The notes below the pieces were generated by a model, which made no database searches, was not told the origin of the DNA, and was given only the letters and a program-made list of their open reading frames with translations. A program made the translations under genes and the position numbers. A stretch of 64,000 nt of DNA from Notamacropus eugenii. Lineage: Eukaryota; Chordata; Mammalia; Diprotodontia; Macropodidae. The DNA is taken from contig NC_092874.1 of assembly GCF_028372415.1 (NCBI RefSeq), positions 239,794,069-239,858,068 on the forward strand, written 5' to 3'. The first letter of the stretch is position 1. Each line of letters begins with the position of its first letter. Below, piece by piece: positions 1 through 10,700 of the stretch.

Positions 1-300
1 CTGGGGTGGAGGTTGCACAAGGGGAGTCTGGGCTGGAAACCTAGGTGGATGCCCCCCTTCCCCTCCCCCACGTCCTCGTCCCAACCACAGGTGTGGGCAA
101 CCACGCAGGTGGACAGAGCTCGCTGGGAGGGAGAAAGGAGCCCGAACTTCAGGTGTCCCGGGGGGAAGAAAGCGCAGGTGGGAACGGAATTCCCCAGCGC
201 CCGCCAGTGAGCGGGGGAATGCGTGGAGGAGAGAGGCTTGGCAGTGAGGAGATGCCTTGGGAATTCTCAGAAGCCTTTCAAAACCCAAACTAGCCCTAAC
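1..300. other. CpG-rich unique stretch
   Basis: This stretch is visibly richer in G, C and CpG than the rest of the window; CpG occurs repeatedly, especially around 140-225. No repeat family is recognised. Overlapping short reading frames exist, but none has a recognisable protein motif and they lie in a base composition that favours chance frames. It could be the edge of a CpG island lying to the left of the window; the window start prevents a decision. Confidence 0.35.
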
Positions 301-1370
301 TAGTTACCCAAGAATTCCTCCCGGGCCACCCTGGAATTAGGATGCCCTTCTCCATGGCCACCACCTTCATCAGATCTGGGAGCCCCAAGGGAAAAACCAT
401 GTTTGAAACTCAAGCCAGCTCTGACCAGGAAAAGAAAAGGGGACACCAACATTTAAGAAACACCAGTGCGATTGCTTCACGGGATCCTTAGGTTTTTCAT
501 GGAGTAATGCTGCCCTTTTCTTCCAAAACCTCAAATCAATATTTAAAGCTCTAGTGGACGTCTTTAAAATTGGAACGTTCCTTGGTGACTCTGCCTTGAT
601 TGCCCTGTTGTTAATAAAATCAAAAGACAGTCCACGCACAAAAGCTGACACGTTTACATAGGATATGCCTACATCAATAAAATTCCCAAGGAAAACGACA
701 GAATGCCTGTATACTTTCCCCTTCAATTGACCAGTCATGTAAGTGTGTCATTTTAGATCCTGTGCATGCAAATCCCTGCCTTCAAGCAGCTAACACTTTT
801 CCCTTTTTAAAAAATTCTGAACTTAAAGTGAGCGTTTCCACATACAGAGTCGAACAGGAAAAAAAAGATTATACATGAATTTGCAAATTGGTTTTACTTA
901 AGATGTTTTTTTTTTCTTTTTAAGTCTAACAGGCAACATGTTTTTAAAAATATTGTTTGTTTACCACTGAGCCTGCGGTTCTCTTCTATGAATTTCTAAC
1001 TGCTCCGGTGACCCTCCTTTCTTTTTCTACGTTTCTTTTTTGAAATTTTCTATGCCTTTCATAGTTTTTGAAGGGTTTTTTTAAAATTTTTAAACAAACC
1101 TTTAGGCAACAATATTTTAAACAAACTTTAAAAATTTAAATTTTAAAACAAACTTTAAAAATTTAAATTTTAAACAAACACTGTTTCTATACGAACAAGC
1201 ATTTGGTTATGTTTTAAAGTTTATAAAGTTATTTTTTAAAACAGTGCGAGAAGTCAGTGGAAGCAGAGTTCAGTCTCTGCATAGCTTGGCAAGGGTGGAT
1301 AAAACAGGACCTAGTTCTGAACACTTTTCTATCAGTTTACAAGCTTACCTTCCCCCTTGTTTGGTTCTTT
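301..1370. other. Unassigned AT-rich sequence
   Basis: No repeat or gene is recognised. Between 1075 and 1180 an AAATTTAAA-type motif recurs, giving a small low-complexity block. A 122-codon frame on the minus strand (370-738) has no recognisable domain and no supporting context, so it is not called as a gene. Confidence 0.4.
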
Positions 1371-1374
1371 AGTT

Positions 1375-1580
1375 GTGTTCTCTCCGTGGACCACTGCAGG
1401 CCCATACTGTCCATTGGGTTTTCTTGGCAAAGATTCTGGAGTGGTCTGCCATTTCCTTCTCCAGTGGATTAAGGCAAACAGGGTAACTGACTTGTGCAGG
1501 ATCACGCAGCTCATAAGTGTCTGAGGCTGAATTTGAACTCAGGTCTTCCTGACTCAAGGCCCAGTGCTCTATCTGCTGAT
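1375..1580 (-). repeat. MAR1-type CORE-SINE
   Basis: Read on the minus strand, the tRNA-related head lies near 1580 and the 3' part near 1375. The segment TTTGAACTCAGGTCTTCCTG and the block around 1430-1465 are shared with the other MAR1-like SINEs here (for example 5325-5555 and 42672-42940). Moderately diverged. Confidence 0.75.
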
Positions 1581-1707
1581 ATCATTTAATCTGCCATGAC
1601 AATTTATGTGCAACATATGTGTTGTAATGCCAATAGGCTATCATGAATTCCAAAGGCCTGTGCCCCTAATTCTTTGACATTAATAATAATAGGTAATACT
1701 TATATGG

Positions 1708-2432
1708 GTCAGCTAGGTGGAGCAGTGGATAGAGTGCCAGGCCTGGAGTCAGAAAGGCTCATATTCATGGATTCAAATCCAGGTTCAGACACTTACTAGT
1801 TATGTGAACGAGAGAAATGACCATTCAATAGTTAGATATTGGGGAGATCCAGAAATTTTCCTCTTCCCCATTTGGAGATTAGGTCAAAGCTTAGTTCTAA
1901 AGAACCTTACAAAGAATTTAATCTAAGGTGAATTCCAGCCTGTTGAGTTCCACTCAGCCAGGTCTGGGCAGAGGTGGACCCCTTTTGTCTAAATTGCCTG
2001 AGGCAAGTGTAGTCTGGATAAGAGATAAATCTCTTAGACCAACACTGAGTGATCAGTCAGGTCCCCTCACCCTTGTTCCTTATTAGAATAAGCCCACTTG
2101 TCATTAAAATATTCATTCTCTCATTACTTGTTAACCAATATATAAGCATTAATCAGGCTCCATGAGGGGACTTTGGCATGCAAGAGTGCCACAGACCCCT
2201 TTTATTAATTAATACTAGCATGATTAATAAAATGACTAATTACCCAGAAACCATGTCTCTCAAACTTTTATATGTCATATGACCCTAGACAAGTCACTTA
2301 GCCCTGTTTGCCTCAGTTTCCTCATCTGTAAAATGAGCTAAAGAAGCAAATGGCAAACCATGCCAGTATCTTTGCCAAGAAAGCCCAAAAGGGGTCCCAA
2401 AGAGTCGAACATGACTCACCAACACTTATACG
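1708..2432 (+). repeat. MAR1-type CORE-SINE split by an LTR
   Basis: The tRNA-derived head (CAGCTAGGTGGAGCAGTGG) and body run from 1708 to 1804 and continue at 2282 through the 3' block (GCAAATGGCAAACC) to about 2432. The two halves join into one consensus-like SINE once the LTR at 1805-2277 and one copy of its 4-bp target duplication are taken away, so the SINE is older than the LTR. Confidence 0.8.
1805..2277 (+). mobile_element. Solo LTR of an endogenous retrovirus, inserted in a SINE
   Basis: The 473-bp element begins TG and ends CA and is flanked by the direct repeat TATG (1801-1804 and 2278-2281). A CCAAT box next to a TATATAA box (about 2130-2142) and an AATAAA signal (about 2225) give the plus orientation. 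A 4-bp duplication suits an ERV1-type element. No internal retroviral sequence is next to it, so it is a solo LTR fossil; moderately old. Confidence 0.75.
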
Positions 2433-2600
2433 TGACAGGCATTGTGTTAATCGCTTTACAATTATTATTTCATTTTACAAATGAGGAAGTGAGACATGCC
2501 CAGGGTTATATGGTAAATATATGAGGCCAAATTTGAACTCAGGTCTTGCAGACTCTAGTCCAGGAGCTGGATCCTCTGAGCCACCTGGCTGCATGGGCAG
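2433..2600 (-). repeat. MIR/THER1-type SINE
   Basis: The core block (ATTTTACAAATGAGGAAGTG) and the inverted head (TTTGAACTCAGGTCTTG to the GAGCCACCTGGCTGC region) mark a minus-strand CORE-SINE directly abutting the preceding SINE. Confidence 0.7.
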
Positions 2601-3170
2601 GGGGAGGGGGTGAGGAGGGCATGGAGAAGGGACTGTTCTGATGGGAAAAGGAGGAATCAGAGATTAAAATAACTGGCACTTGTAGAAGAGTGGAGTCTGG
2701 CTGACTCCCTCCCATTTCTTTGCTTCAACCTTCCAGTTTCTCTCCTGGTTTTTATTCTTCAGGGTTCCATTGCCCCTTTCACCGAAGTCATGAGTACAAA
2801 TGGATGTTCAATCTGCAATACCGCGTGCAAAGTTATTATAGCAAAAGAGTAGATTCAGCAGAATTTCCATCCTTGACCTTACGGCTGAGTTCAGCCTGAA
2901 CTATGGTTCACAAAGCACAGTAAATGCCATAACAGAGACCTTTTTTTAAGCCTAAATTTTTCCACTTCCTGGCCCCTTGCATGCAGCAGGCCTTTAGCAA
3001 ATGTTTGCTGAATTTGAATTGGCCAGGTGCTTTTAAATTGAGAATCCAAGTAAATCATCTTTTCCTGAATGCCTTTTTGTTCAACTGTGAATGCTTCTAG
3101 GGTAGGAAATTCACTTGTTGATACCAAGCAATTTCCCTAATACTTCAATAACTACTGCATATAGAATGAT
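2601..3170. other. Unassigned sequence
   Basis: No gene or repeat family is recognised. A GGAGGGGGTGAGGAGGG block near 2600-2620 is low-complexity. Confidence 0.35.
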
Positions 3171-3174
3171 CCTA

Positions 3175-3345
3175 TAAGCAGGGGTTTAGAGCTAGAAAAG
3201 ACCCAATGGGCCAACTAATTCAATCCCTTAATTTTACAAATGAGTAAACTGAGACCAAGAAAGGTGAAATGATTGGCCAGGATCACACAGGTAAGTGGCA
3301 ATCAGGACTCAAACTCAGGTCATTTGATTCCACGTAATACATATT
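3175..3345 (-). repeat. MIR-type SINE
   Basis: The block AAATGAGTAAACTGAGACC, followed by the ACACAGGTAAGTGGCA region and ACTCAAACTCAGGTC, is the inverted CORE-SINE body. It is strongly diverged, so this is an old copy. Confidence 0.65.
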
Positions 3346-4625
3346 AAAACCCTACTGTCCACAGGATTATGGAACCACCCTATAAGTGAAATCTCTTTAT
3401 AATAAATTCTTCTTAGTTCCTTTGTTAACTACATGAAAAAGCTTCCCTGTGCTTTGCACTGAATATCTAATAAATACTTGGATTTATTAAGAGTCTCTTA
3501 TTGTTCCTGGCACTCAGATGTTGAATGAAAAGTGAAACATTTCCTACCCTCAAAGAACTTTCATTTTCTTGGAATAAACAATGCATACACATATAAACTT
3601 TTGAAAAATTTTGCTGTGAGAACTAGAACATTTATTAAGTATTTTTAAGGGAAAGAGGGCTAAAAAGTTCACACAAAATTTTCTGAATAAAATTTGGAAT
3701 TTCAAGGATTGAATATCCCAATTGGCAAGGATATTTCTTTTAGGCAAGGAAATATAAAAAATAACATTTACTTATACACTACACAAAACCTATACTCGTA
3801 CAATTTTAGCAAGTTATAATAAAATAATAATTTGCAAGTTAGAACAGAATTTTACACTATTGAAAAACTCATATCTTCTGGATGTTTTCATCAAGCATTC
3901 CACATTATAAAAATACCTGTTTATAAGCAATAATTTATCAGTGAGTTACTAAATAGTTTAACCACCCTTACTAATTTCTATGACTGTAGGTCTAAACTCC
4001 CTATAAAGTATGACAGAGTAATTATGAAAAATTAGGGTAATCACTAATGTGATATTATAAATAAAAGGCACTAAAGTATAAATATCGAATCTGAAACTGT
4101 AAACAAAATTGGTTCTTAATACAGACCAACTAGCAGAAAAGAAATTGTGTTTGATAAACCCCACAAAATTGCACTATAGAAATCCTTCCAATAATTTTAC
4201 ATAATTAACCATTTTCCTATGCTGATAAATGCTTATTTACTATGATTTGGTGGAATCAATTTTGTGTATTAATTTTTATCATGTAAATAAATCGATAGCT
4301 GTGATAAGAAAAAAGAAACACGTTCAAAAGAGATCCTAAGATGTTCACCGTGAGCTGGTTTTATTGTTCCTTTGGTTTAAAAGCAGATGAAATAAGAGGT
4401 TGAATTTTTAGCTTTGATAATCATAAGGCTTTCACTTCTACCACTTGTTCTAGCTTTTGAGAACACTCATGATTGGCTCTTTGCATTTCTTATACATCAG
4501 TCTCTTGAGAAGACTTGTAAGCAAATGGCTCAGAAGATCATGTAGAGAATGATCTAAAGCATTCATTCATCTTTCAAACACTTCGCCACCTGAATGGGTC
4601 AGAGCTGCTGTCAAGACCGGAATCA
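3346..4625. other. Unassigned AT-rich sequence
   Basis: About 1.3 kb of AT-rich DNA. I see no interspersed repeat, RNA gene or convincing coding frame here. Confidence 0.35.
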
Positions 4626-4633
4626 TTCTAGAC

Positions 4634-4702
4634 CAGGGGTGAGGAACCTAAGGATCTAGAAGGTTCACATGTGACCTCAAGGAATCAGGTACCCCACCCC
4701 TA
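4634..4702. mobile_element. Short hAT-type MITE remnant
   Basis: The ends CAGGGGTGAGGAACC and TACCCCACCCCTA are imperfect inverted repeats of the type seen on the larger palindromic MITE at 41056-41250. The flanks TTCTAGAC and GTCTAGGT could be a degenerate 8-bp target duplication, as hAT elements make. At 69 bp it is an internally reduced copy. Confidence 0.55.
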
Positions 4703-5139
4703 GTCTAGGTAGCAAAGGCAGTTTTCTCAATAGCACCTCCAACCAAAAATAATTCTATAAAATCTTTTGATACAAATGTTTATGAATGCTTAGTCTCTCT
4801 TAGACCTTGAGAGGAATACCTCCTTTGCAGGAAATATCAGTAAAAGCAGAAAGAGCTTGTGACTGATCACTAAACTGATCATCAGTAAATAGGTCAATAG
4901 TTTTAGAATTAAGTTTATCACTTGACTGAGAGTGAGGTTTCTTTACAAAATCTGGAGAAATATTGGAGGGTAATGACTTGTTTTGGTGTACTACAGATCT
5001 GTATTTTATTTGGGAACCTCATGACATTCTTTGTTCATAGGTCCCTGTCACTCTGTTTCTCATCTATAGACTTCCACGCCTCTGTGGCAGATAAGGTCTA
5101 TAAATATATATTTTTAAAAATAAATAGGATTTAATTTGT
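4703..5139. other. Unassigned sequence
   Basis: No gene or repeat recognised; AT-rich with short frames only. Confidence 0.3.
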
Positions 5140-5320
5140 AGGAAGGAGTGACTGGCAGCTGTGGGGCATCAGGAAAGGCCTCACTTAGGAAGGAGTTAGA
5201 GACTGAGGTGAATTTTGAAGGAAACTGTACCAATTCTAAGAGGAGGAGAGAAAGAAGGAGTATATTTCAGGCGTACAGAGACAGTTCCTACAAAGGCACA
5301 GAGATGGGATGGATTGTAAT
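5140..5320 (-). repeat. L2 LINE fragment (probable)
   Basis: The purine-rich plus strand, with phrases such as AAGGAGTTAGAGACTGAGGTGA, and AGGCGTACAGAGACAG, resembles the reverse complement of the L2 3' half seen more fully at 49910-51190. Short and diverged. Confidence 0.45.
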
Positions 5321-5324
5321 TGAA

Positions 5325-5555
5325 ATATTTGTTGTTGTCAGTCATATCTGACTCTTCATTACCCAACTTGGGGTTTTCCTGACAAAGATACTGGAACAGT
5401 TTGGTATTTCCTTCTCTGGCTCATTTTACAGATGAGGAAACTGAGACAAACAAGGTTAAATGACTTGCCCATGGTCACACAGCTAGTTAAGTGTTTGAGG
5501 TCAGATTTGAACTCAGGAAAATGAGTCTTCCTTGCTCTAGGCCACATAGCTTCCC
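5325..5555 (-). repeat. MAR1-type CORE-SINE
   Basis: A nearly complete minus-strand copy: the 3' block near 5330-5420 (GGGGTTTTCCTGACAAAGAT), the core (CAGATGAGGAAACTGAGAC) and the head near 5500-5555. Confidence 0.8.
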
Positions 5556-6207
5556 CAATAGAAATATAAATTTTAAATATTTTAAATTAAATAATTTACT
5601 TAAATATTAAATTTATGTTAAATATTTTAAGTCCAATAGAAATATAGCAGGCTTAAAAAAATTTAACATACTTAGTTTCAGTAACTTTAAACCCCATAGT
5701 TAAACTATCGCTCTGTGAGTTACTACTAAAAATATCAATCTAATCCTTAATAAAAAGATAATGTACCATCAAAAACACCTTGTAATATCTTTAGATTTGC
5801 CCTGAAGGCAAGGAGCACATGATTGATTTTTGTCTTCATGTACATTTTTGCCTTGGCATTTGGATTTTACTGGTTAACCTACTAACTATATAACCAGCTG
5901 AAAGTTCAATGCTATATGAGATTTTGCTAAGAGGAATTTCTCCACAAGATTTTGTACTTTTAAACAAAACAACAACATTTGACCTAAAGTCAAAAGACCT
6001 ACCCAATGCAACCAAAATTCGGAGGGATGTAGTATATTGGGAAAGAATTTTTACAGCTAATCTCAGAGATAAAGTCCTCATTTCTAGAATATATAGAGAA
6101 CTGAGTCAAATGTACAACAATATGAGTCATTCCCCAATTGATAAATGGTCAAAGGATATGAACAAGCAATTTTCAGAGGAAGAAATTAAAGATATCTATA
6201 ATCATAT

Positions 6208-6647
6208 TGTGTGGGATGGCTCAGGTCCCTATGTAAATCAATTACTCAGAGGCCTCTCAAAGTGATGACAGAGAAGTGATTTATCCGATTCTCGAGAAGT
6301 GGGGCTATCCTGTAGGAGTAGGAAAGACAAAGACAAAGAAAAGGCAGTGATTTATATAGACCCTAACGCAAGTCCCTCCTCCCCCACTGACCATTATCCT
6401 CATTAACTGAGAATATGATCTTACAATCTAGACACGAAATCTAACCAATCCCTTTTGAAATGAAGACATCGAGGAATTATGTAAGTTTTATCCAATCACT
6501 GAGACCCTAATACACTACGCAGTTTTATATTCTTATATGGAACTATTCTATTCCAAAAATGTTGTAACCTTGAGCCTCTAGGTCTTACCTCACCCCTGGG
6601 AGAAGAATTACAATCTGAGAAGTCTTCGCTAAACCTATCCCACTCCA
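6208..6647 (-). mobile_element. Solo LTR, family A, inside the L1
   Basis: About 440 bp interrupting L1 ORF2. On the minus strand it has a TATATAAA box (near 6345) and shares its order of blocks with the LTR at 15266-15910: the GAAGACTTCTCAG start region, a GTGATTGGAT block, AAAGGGATTGGTTAGATTTC, and the terminal CCACACA region. The L1 target reads through as AATCATATGAAAAA once the LTR is excluded; the direct repeat around it is CATAT (6203-6207, 6646-6650), partly overlapping the LTR ends. A fossil, younger than the L1. Confidence 0.75.
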
Positions 6648-7350
6648 TATGAAAAAATGCTCCAAATCACTTTTGATTAGAAAGATGCAAATCAAAACAA
6701 CTCTGAGGTACCACATCACACCTATTAGATTGGCAAACATGACAGAAGAGGAAAATGATAAATGTTGGAGAGGATGTGGGAGAATTGGAACACTAATTCA
6801 TTGTTAGTGGAGCTGTGAGCTCATCCAACCATTCTGGAGAGCAATTTGGAACTATGCCCAAAGGGCTACAAAAATGCGCATACCCTTTTACCCAGCAATA
6901 TCATTTCTAGGACTGTATCCCCAAGAGATCATAAAATGGGAAAGGGTCCCACATGTACAAAAATATTTATAGCAGCCCTCTTTGTGGTGGCCAAAAACTG
7001 GAAATCAAGGGGATGCCAATCAATTGGGAAATGGCTGAATAAATTATGGTATATGAATGTAATGGAATATTCTTGCGCTATAAGACATGATGAACAGGAA
7101 GACTTCAGAGAGGCCTGGAAAGACTTATATGATCTGATGCTGAGTGAAAGGAGCAGAACCAGAACTTTGTGCACAGCAACGACCACGGTGTGTGAGAGTT
7201 TTTTCTGGTAGACTTGGATCTTCATAGCAATGCAAAGACATAAAAATAAAAAAAAAATTCCCAGTGGTCTTCTAAGGCAAAATGCCTTCCACATCCAGCA
7301 CATCCAGAGAAAGAACTATGGAATTCAATCGCAGAATGTAGCAGATCATT

Positions 7351-7381
7351 TGTGTGTGTGTGTGTGTTGTGTGTGTGTATT
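7351..7381. repeat. (GT)n microsatellite in the L1 3' UTR
   Basis: GT dinucleotides with a small interruption. A second simple tract of AT dinucleotides lies at 7597-7633 in the L1 tail. Confidence 0.85.
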
Positions 7382-7594
7382 ATGTTTTGGTTTGTTATAT
7401 GATTTCTCCCATTTATTTTAGTTCTTCTACACAGCATGACTATAGTGAAAATGTATTCAATAGGAATGTATGTGTAGATCCTATAAGAATTGTATGCCGT
7501 CTTGGGGAGGGAGGGGGGTGGTGGGAGTAGGTAGGGGGAAAAAAATCTAAGTTTTATAGTAGTGATTGTAGAACATTAAAAATAAATAAAATGA

Positions 7595-7640
<46 letters not shown>

Positions 7641-7800
7641 AAAAGACTTAACTTCAAATTCTGGCTTCCTGATTTCCTAATATTTATGTGACTTTGGGTA
7701 AGTCATTTCACTCACTGGGCCTCATTTATAAAATGAGGGGTTTAGACTACATTATCTCTAAAGATCTTTTCAGCAAAGAAACCTACCCTTTAAAAAACCA

Positions 7801-8390
7801 TGTGCTTCTATTAGAATAAGTCAACAAGCATTTTAAAGTGCCCGCTATATACCAGACATTGTGCAATTAGAAACTGCTGAGGGTGGAGAAATGCTTAACC
7901 TCCAGAAATCCTAGTTATGCAGAACTCTCTTCTAGCAAGGTTGCCAAGTGCCACCAGCTCATAAATGTCAGTGCACTGAGATGCAAGGTACATATAGTGA
8001 TTCCCCAGTTCCTCATGGTTTAGTCATCATGAGCACAGTCAGTGCAGCTCTGCAAGGAAGAGGTAGAAGTCAACAATTTCCTTTTATTTGTATTGGTCCT
8101 ATCCATCATTACTGCCTACAATATGAGCTTATCAAAAAGAGCAGTGCATGCATTAGGGGGATAGTTCCCTTATTTAGCTGTTATAGAGTCAGTTATTGCT
8201 AATGGAAACACAACCACTTGGGAACTGTGTCATCAGTATGTCTATTTTTAGGAAAGGAAGTGATGGGTAATTTCCCTTGCTAAAACAACAGGGAGAATTT
8301 AAGTTGAGAGGATTCAACAGCCCACTGAAAGTTTGACTAGGAGTCAGAAAGTGAATAGTTCTCACCTAAATTCTGCCTAGTGGATTGCTA
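7801..8390. other. Unassigned sequence
   Basis: No repeat or gene recognised. An 84-codon frame at 7948-8202 on the plus strand has no recognisable motif and I treat it as chance. Confidence 0.3.
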
Positions 8391-8391
8391 T

Positions 8392-8655
8392 AGGCAGCTA
8401 GCTAGTCAGTGCGATGCCGCACCTGGAGTTAAGAAGACCAGAGCTCAGTCAGGTTTTGTTTACTAGCTGTATGACCCTGGGCAAGTCATTTAATACCTTT
8501 CTGCCTCAGTTTCCTCATCTGTAAGATAAGGATAATAACAGCACCTAACTCCCAGACTTCTTTTGAGTTTCAAATGAGATAAGATTTGTAAAGTGCTCAG
8601 CACAATGCCTGGCACAAAGTAGATGACATACAAATACTAGATATTATTGTTACTG
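8392..8655 (+). repeat. THER1/MIR-type SINE
   Basis: The tRNA-like head starts near 8392 (GGCAGCTAGCTAGTCAGTGC), followed by CTGTATGACCCTGGGCAAGT, the core TCAGTTTCCTCATCTGTAAG, and a MIR-like 3' region (AAAGTGCTCAGCACAATGCC). A nearly full-length, diverged copy. Confidence 0.8.
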
Positions 8656-8879
8656 CTAACAATCACATGTGGTCAAGGTATCATTTTTGCCTTTAATTCA
8701 GTTGACAGCATCTTTCAAAGCATGGCACTTCTTACCACTGGGTGAAGGCAAAGATCTGCTTTAAGAAATGAAAACATCTCAATGAATAATTCAAAATCAT
8801 TTTCTTTATTTCCCAGATTTCCATCAAAGTCTCACGGATTTGTTGTTTCTCAGTTAGCAAACTAGGTATTTCTAAGTCT

Positions 8880-9560
8880 GAGGATCACAGCTTTAGTGCT
8901 AACAGGGATCTCTAAGTGCACCTTAATTTTATAGATAAGGAAAATGATACCTAGGGTGGCTAAGTGATTTTTTTTTAAAGCCAAAGAAAACAAAGTTTAT
9001 TAAAGATTCGCCATCTTGGGTTGGCTTTTAAGGACCCTAAGCATTTGTGACGCTTGTATTCACAAGCGGGCCAGATAGAATCCCAGCTAGACAGAGTCTG
9101 AGCTGGTTTGAATCTGAGCGTCTTCATGGAGGCGAGGGGGAATTTAAATACAGAAAAGACTAGGAGGGATGGGGGGGAGGGGGTCTGGTAGTCTAGAGTG
9201 ATGGGAGAAGGGGTCTAGGGAGGGTCCTGAGAAGAAGTTCAAAGAGGGAATCCCAGGAGGATCAAAGGCTGGAAACAGCTGGAGGCAATCAAGAGACAAC
9301 AGACTGGGGGCACCTAGGTGGGAAGCAGGAGGGGCAGTCAAGAGGTAACAGATCATGGCCACAGATTTGAGTATGAAAAGCCAGGTTCTGTGGAGAGATA
9401 CAAGGAGAATTCAAGGAAGTTCCCAGAGTCTGAACCCCATCATTCCCCCCTTGGTTAAGTGATTTATCCAAGGTCACATAAGTAGAAAAGTGGCAGAATA
9501 AGGAATGGAACTTAAATCCCCTCCAAATCTAGTACTCTCAGTCACTGTGTCACATCTGAG
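8880..9560 (-). repeat. MIR-type SINE split by an LTR-derived insertion
   Basis: The inverted body at 8925-8970 (ATAGATAAGGAAAATGATAC) resumes at 9453 with AAGTGATTTATCCAAGGTCA. The 13-bp sequence GGCTAAGTGATTT/GGTTAAGTGATTT is present on both sides (8958-8970, 9453-9465), so the SINE was the target. Confidence 0.7.
8971..9452 (-). mobile_element. LTR family B 3' end, apparently L1-mobilised RNA copy
   Basis: On the minus strand the order is: a polypurine run AAGGGGGGAA (9443-9452), the LTR start TGATGGGG, the U3 and R parts shared with the copy at 19082-19615, an AATAAA signal, and about 19 bases later the switch to oligo-A directly after GGCTTT. In the other copies the LTR continues beyond this point (AGAAGGCTTGAGTTG). 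Flanks form a 13-bp duplication, longer than retroviral integration makes and typical of L1. Inference: reverse transcription by L1 of the 3' end of a polyadenylated ERV RNA. A fossil without internal genes. Confidence 0.7.
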
Positions 9561-9624
9561 AAAAATCAAACACCAATTAAAGTCTATGATAACTTGTACC
9601 CTTAAAAATAAAACGTTAAAAAAA

Positions 9625-9735
9625 ATCTTGGAGGGAGGAGGGAAGAGGAGAAAAAAATTGGAACTCAAGATCTTATAAAAGTGAATGTTAAAAAATATCT
9701 TTGCATGTAATTGGAAGAAATAAAATACCATTAAG
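9625..9735 (+). mobile_element. L1/HAL1 3' end fragment
   Basis: TTGGAACTCAAGATCTTATA, then GTGAATGTTAAAAAATATC and an A-rich end, is the common L1/HAL1 3' terminus also seen at 11024-11327 and 13706-13832. Confidence 0.7.
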
Positions 9736-9896
9736 TGGGGGAAAAACAAATTAAAAAACAGACCCAGCATTTAAGCTTATAGAATTCCATATTTAAGACT
9801 AACCTCATAGATATTCTACATAAGATTTTAAAAATTGTAGTTAGAATAGGTCAACATAAAGGAAATGTTCAACTTCTATTTCAAGAGTAAAAAGAT

Positions 9897-9976
9897 TGGG
9901 AAAAGGACTTATTTGTACAAAAAAAATTATAGCAGTTCTTTTTGTGGTGACAAAGAATTAGAAGTTGAGGGGAAAA
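9897..9976 (+). mobile_element. Small L1 ORF2 fragment
   Basis: About 80 bases translate to a segment like IIAVLFVVTKNWKLRG, matching the L1 ORF2 C-terminal region found at 6960-7010. Both ends are abrupt. Confidence 0.55.
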
Positions 9977-9999
9977 TGGGAATAAGGTATAAGAAAACT

Positions 10000-10700
10000 A
10001 GAAAGAGCTACTTATGAAGAACCTCAAATGCCAGAGAGCATTTTATATTTCATCCTGAAGATAATAGGGAGCCACAGTAGTTTATTGAATAGAAGTTCAT
10101 GTTCGAACTGTGACTTTATGTGGGAAAACAGGAAGTAAGTTTTATTTACACACTGATGGGGGGAGGGTGTACAGTGAGGTGAGGGTCAGAAAACTGTTGT
10201 GAATGCTCAATAAGCTGTTTGAGGGAAAGCCTATCAGAAAAGAACATGAAGTCACATGGCCAGGGGATGGTAGGAAATCCGAAGTTCAGAATTCTATAAG
10301 GGTCCTGCCTCATCCTGACCTGGTTGTAGTCCTTCCAGTGGCCATGCTGGAAGCTACCCTTTTCTTTGGGGAACATAGGCCTTCCTTCCTCTGAACTCCA
10401 TTTTAATAAATTTTTCTTAATACTGTTTTGTGTGTCAAGTTCGTCTCTAACATTTAGAAGTGACATATTTGGACCTGTACTTTAGAAAATCACTTTAGTG
10501 GCTGAATGGAGGATGGATTGTAGGGAGGAAAGGCTTGAATCGGGCAAACCCACTAGCAGGATATAGCAATAGTCCAGGCATAGGGTGATGAGGGCCTGTA
10601 CTAGAGTGGTGTCAGTACCCAAGATGTAAATTGTTGGACTAGATGAACTCAAAAGTCCTCTTCCAGCTCTGAGCTTTACATGACTCCCTAAGTATTTCAT
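10000..10700 (-). repeat. L2 LINE fragment split by an LTR-like insertion
   Basis: The minus strand of 10482-10620 encodes LDYCYILLVGLPDSSLSSLQ, the typical CR1/L2 ORF2 motif beyond the reverse transcriptase. The 10000-10118 part (GATAATAGGGAGCCACAGTA) is further towards the 3' end of the same L2. The two parts are separated by the insertion at 10119-10465. Confidence 0.65.
10119..10465 (+). mobile_element. Probable solo LTR inside L2
   Basis: A 347-bp insertion that starts TGTGGG and ends GTGACA, with an AATAAA signal at about 10405 and a T-rich downstream region, interrupting L2. I could not see a convincing target duplication, so class and exact ends stay open. Confidence 0.5.

Larger units (their letters stand above)
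6002..7633 (+). mobile_element. 5'-truncated L1 (ORF2 3' end and 3' UTR)
   Basis: Between 17-bp target duplications (TAAAGTCAAAAGAC then C/T then TA). The frame to 6207 translates to the L1 ORF2 C-terminal region (ERIFTANLRDKVLISRIYRE); after an LTR insertion it resumes near 6648, with coding-like pieces up to about 7211, including the segment CTKIFIAALFVVAKNW. Frames are shifted relative to each other, so ORF2 is not functional, and everything upstream of the C-terminal part is missing, as expected for 5' truncation. The 3' UTR ends in an expanded AT tract (about 7597-7633). Confidence 0.85.
5960..7800 (+). repeat. MIR/THER1-type SINE split by an L1
   Basis: The right part (about 7651-7800) has the CORE-SINE body: TTATGTGACTTTGGGTAAGT, then the CTCATTTATAAAATGAGGGG core. 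The left part ends at 6001. A 17-bp duplication (5985-6001 and 7634-7650, one mismatch) brackets the L1 between them. The left end of the SINE is approximate. Confidence 0.6.

Noticed and set aside
370-738. 122-codon minus-strand reading frame
   Set aside because: No recognisable motif, ordinary base composition and no neighbouring exon signals.
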